From an uncultured Clostridia bacterium (GTDB taxonomy: Bacteria; Bacillota_A; Clostridia; Oscillospirales; Oscillospiraceae), in NCBI GenBank assembly GCA_949289625.1, contig CASEPH010000274.1, positions 1 through 42,812 on the forward strand: DNA of 42,812 bases. Reading direction: 5' to 3'. Each line of letters starts with the position of its first letter. Positions within the stretch are counted from its first letter, which is position 1. Position numbers and translations under genes: made by a program. Of the stretch, positions 41,301-42,812 are shown piece after piece. The notes under the pieces were generated by a model. That model made no database searches and was not told the DNA's origin. It saw only the letters and a program-made list of their open reading frames with translations.

Positions 41301-41919
41301 CCCGCAGTGGATTGACCTGCAGCTCCAGTTCCGAGATCTTGTCATTGATCCGCAGGAGATTGTCCTGGGTCTGCTGGAGCTTCCGCTCGGTGTCCTCCTT
41401 GCGGTGCCGATATTTGGAGATACCCGCCGCCTCTTCAAAAATCTCCCGGCGGTCTGTGGACTTGGCGGAAAGGATCTCATCGATCCTGCCCTGGCCTATG
41501 TTGCTGTAGCCCTCACGACCCAGACCGGTATCCATGAACAGCTCGTTGATATCCTTGAGCCGGGCCGACTGACGGTTGATATAGTATTCGCTCTCACCAG
41601 AGCGATAGTACCGGCGAGTCACCATGATTTCGGCGCCCTCTATGTCAAAAAGGTGCTCGGAATTATCCAGGACCAGCGACACTTCCGCGAATCCCACTTG
41701 TGGCCGCTTCAAGGTGCCGCCAAAGATCACGTCCTCCATCTTGCTGCCACGGAGCGCCTTGGAGCTCATCTCCCCCATGACCCAGCGGATGGCGTCAGAA
41801 ATATTGGACTTTCCGCTGCCGTTGGGACCCACAATGGCAGTGATGTCGCTACCAAAGGTCAAAACGGTTTTGTCCGGAAAGGATTTAAACCCCTGGATCG
41901 CAATCGCCTTTAAATACAC
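38350..41919 (-). CDS. smc: Chromosome segregation SMC ATPase
   Basis: The condensin subunit that organises and separates sister chromosomes with ScpA and ScpB. The 1189-residue protein has the complete layout: N-terminal head with Walker A GPNGSGKSNISDAI (32-45) and the SNIGQGRIDEIL block, a long coiled coil, the flexible hinge (about 510-640, with GRGNLRHIHGPVSQLI and LNAGGSMTGGS), the return coiled coil, and the C-terminal head with signature LLSGGEKAFVAIALYFAI and Walker B CMLDEIDAALDD. The start is a GTG at 41919 with GAGGTG 5 bases upstream. Length matches other Firmicutes SMC proteins. scpA and scpB are not in the window. Confidence 0.98.
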   Translation of the reverse strand: MYLKAIAIQGFKSFPDKTVLTFGSDITAIVGPNGSGKSNISDAIRWVMGEMSSKALRGSKMEDVIFGGTLKRPQVGFAEVSLVLDNSEHLFDIEGAEIMVTRRYYRSGESEYYINRQSARLKDINELFMDTGLGREGYSNIGQGRIDEILSAKSTDRREIFEEAAGISKYRHRKEDTERKLQQTQDNLLRINDKISELELQVNPLREQAEKAKKYLVLRDELRGLEVTVWLAQLEKLSETAKKAEADYASAKFLLDQGKSDLEQLYQKAEALAGNLRDMDVEAEHLRQKISGIESQTAEKTSEMAVLRTRLQGNTSNIRRLHQELDAQEGRSGDLQEQIAARKRRLVEIAQEVQTQNTLLKEKQRSLELLRLDLNKETDSLEALRQRQNLLVQQGVELRSSLSANDSDAQKLLDRRGEVEKSRQEAEDKLQSAQQEQENGQKALLQWREQAESLKNAIQGYELRARGRIQKRRDLERSISEMKIKLDTLSSRIRMYREMEQGYEGYSKAIKIVMQEAGRGNLRHIHGPVSQLIQTGDAYTVAIETALGASMQSIVVDTEQDGKAAISLLRRREGGRATFLPISVIRGRRLTENGLETEAGFVGLASDLITFEKQYREIMENLLGRTVIAENMDAAIAIAGRHGHRFRIVTLDGQVLNAGGSMTGGSTAKSSGVLTRANERKRMEQQSSVLEQRLQEANGQLQEAARSAAQAEAEIADGQNRLRQAEDEILRLSQQQEHSGLFLETLRNAIETAQREYDTVTELLSGGEAQRQTLLERSRDCDRQAAQLETEITAAQARRDLAAEKIDGAEAEVRQAEMKKTALEAEALTAESSRDQLQQLAQALSGDREQRLSLISEYEQENQQLEKEISDCQQEAETLTQQAEQQRQLLREKSDRRMAVEAKKTAAEKEAQQKNRDLMDMERECARLEQKKTTTQIEEKQILDKLWDNYELTNSTAQQAKVEIESVSTAQKRIGEIKRKMNALGHPNLGAIEEFQRVNERYEYLTGQRDDVEVSRKELQKIVEEITGEMTEIFKVEFQKINEYFGQTFTEMFGGGKASLQLEDEDDVLSCGIEIKVQPPGKQVKTIMLLSGGEKAFVAIALYFAIIKVRPTPFCMLDEIDAALDDRNVARFAAYLRNLSNKTQFIVITHRRGTMEAADVLYGVTMQEQGVTKVLSVDINQVANELHIQ

Positions 41920-41966
41920 AGTTTCACCTCATAAAACTTGTTTAACCTATGTATGATACCAAAATG

Positions 41967-42812
41967 TCACGGATTTTTCAAGGTAATTTCCCATAGTTCC
42001 CCGGCTTCCGGCAGAACTTTTATAGATCGAAGGCCAAACTCCTCCTGAAGAAGCGTAATATTCCTGCGTTTTTGGCCGATCATCACCGAGACCCGGCTGG
42101 GATGCACAAGCAGTATCGGTTCCCGGCAACTCGTATTGCCCAGCAATGCTCTGGCCCGGCGGAGGTACATTTCCGACAACACCAGTTCCCCCAGGGCCGG
42201 ATGATAGGCACCGGCCACTGCCTCTCCACCGGAGAGGTCCTCCGTGGGATTGAGCCCCAGACGGATCACCGGGATCCCTGCCGCCCGGAAAATTTCATAG
42301 ATGGACGCGCAGAGCTTCACCGCCTCCTCCACCGTTTGGGGCTGGTATTGTCCCGCTCGCATCTGACGCTCCAGCTCTGTCCCCCGGAGCACCACTGTGG
42401 GGTAGATCCGTACCCCGTCAGGTTCCAGGCTGGCAAGCTCCTTTGCAGTCTCCAAAGATTCCTGCCCGGAATCTCCCGGCAATCCGGTCATCATCTGGAG
42501 GATCAGGGAAAACCCATGCTGCCGGAGGCATTTTACCGCCCGAACTGTATCCACTGAGGTATGCCCCCGCCTGGAAAGGTCCAGCACCCGAGGATCCATG
42601 GACTGGCAGCCCAGTTCCACCGTGGTGACCCCGTAGGCTTCAAGCAATTCACAGATGGAATCATCTACCGCATCGGGTCGGGTGGACAGTCGGATGGCCC
42701 CGATCTCTCCCCGGCGCAAAAAGGGCTGGACTGCCGCCAGCAGCCCCTCCTGGATCTCCGGCTTCATGGCTGTAAAGCTGCCCCCGTAAAAGGCCAGTTC
42801 ACGGCATTCTCC
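41967..42812 (-). CDS. Elp3-like radical SAM protein (5' end outside window)
   Basis: The frame is open to the right edge of the window, so only about 281 C-terminal codons are seen. They show AFYGGSFTAM, LSTRPDAVDD, VELGCQSMDPRVL, LILQMMTGLPGDSG and VRIYPTVVLRGTELE, the motif order of the Elp3/YtqA-type radical SAM proteins, followed by the extra C-terminal domain of this group. The CxxxCxxC cluster motif would lie upstream. A radical SAM gene of this type commonly sits between rnc and smc in Clostridia, which fits. The substrate is unknown; the group is not the same as eukaryotic Elp3 in function. Confidence 0.88.
   Translation of the reverse strand, partial: GECRELAFYGGSFTAMKPEIQEGLLAAVQPFLRRGEIGAIRLSTRPDAVDDSICELLEAYGVTTVELGCQSMDPRVLDLSRRGHTSVDTVRAVKCLRQHGFSLILQMMTGLPGDSGQESLETAKELASLEPDGVRIYPTVVLRGTELERQMRAGQYQPQTVEEAVKLCASIYEIFRAAGIPVIRLGLNPTEDLSGGEAVAGAYHPALGELVLSEMYLRRARALLGNTSCREPILLVHPSRVSVMIGQKRRNITLLQEEFGLRSIKVLPEAGELWEITLKNP

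Noticed and set aside
1..42812. tRNA or rRNA genes, CRISPR arrays, insertion sequences, prophage genes
   Set aside because: I looked for clover-leaf ends, regular repeats and transposase or integrase motifs and saw none; a tRNA scan and repeat finder would settle it.

Overview
The window is a block of chromosomal housekeeping and sporulation genes from a low-copy, GC-rich member of the Clostridia. SpoIVA and its partner SipL (SPOCS/DUF3794 plus LysM) mark an endospore former. The Firmicutes-type gene order (yicC-remA-gmk-rpoZ, priA-def-fmt-rsmB-rlmN-prpC-prkC-rsgA-thiN, smc-ftsY) and G/C-rich third codon positions fit Oscillospiraceae-type gut Clostridia; the family placement is inference. 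I saw no tRNA, rRNA, CRISPR array, insertion sequence, phage gene or attachment site. No gap between genes reaches 300 bases; the longest, 27660-27894, holds two divergent promoters.

Layout. 1-2466 (+): the 3' end of recG, then asnB behind an unusual hairpin that contains its ribosome binding site. 2506-8145 (-): a lone glycogen synthase; the asp23-fakA pair with its own promoter; and a pair of a cysteine-rich C_GCAxxG_C_C protein and phosphoglycerate mutase gpmI. 8292-24308 (-): a nearly unbroken run read right to left from a strong promoter at 24334-24362: yicC, remA, gmk, rpoZ, priA, def, fmt, rsmB, rlmN, prpC, prkC, rsgA, thiN, a 47-residue membrane protein, sipL, spoIVA, then a strong terminator. 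24516-26913 (+): a nitrilase-family amidase and mtnA, then a DtxR/MntR-type regulator with its own promoter. 27045-31123: short mixed-strand units: a GNAT acetyltransferase, a membrane protein with a metal-binding motif at each end, efp with a zinc-ribbon partner, yqeG, and an orphan protein. 31175-42812 (-): an Elp3-like radical SAM protein (cut by the window edge), smc, ftsY, rph, rdgB, yhbY, a nadD-yqeK fusion, rsfS, leuS, and rpsU with its own consensus promoter.

How the genes work together. Most serve information processing: replication restart (PriA, RecG), transcription (RpoZ), translation start and quality (Def, Fmt, Efp, LeuS, RpsU), rRNA modification and ribosome assembly or silencing (RsmB, RlmN, RsgA, RsfS, YhbY), chromosome organisation (SMC), membrane targeting (FtsY) and nucleotide-pool cleaning (RdgB). 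The PrkC/PrpC kinase-phosphatase pair lies in the same run as SipL/SpoIVA, the spore-coat basement pair. Compared with the usual Firmicutes order, coaBC (between rpoZ and priA) and rpe (between rsgA and thiN) are absent.

The least explained items are: the 47-residue membrane protein at the position that spoVM holds in Bacillus; two genes whose Shine-Dalgarno sequence forms the 3' arm of a terminator-like hairpin; the membrane protein with two metal motifs; a regulator with a mixed MntR/DtxR ligand set; and an orphan protein resembling the C-terminal part of GH18 hydrolases. I do not see a clear new multi-gene defence or biosynthetic system.
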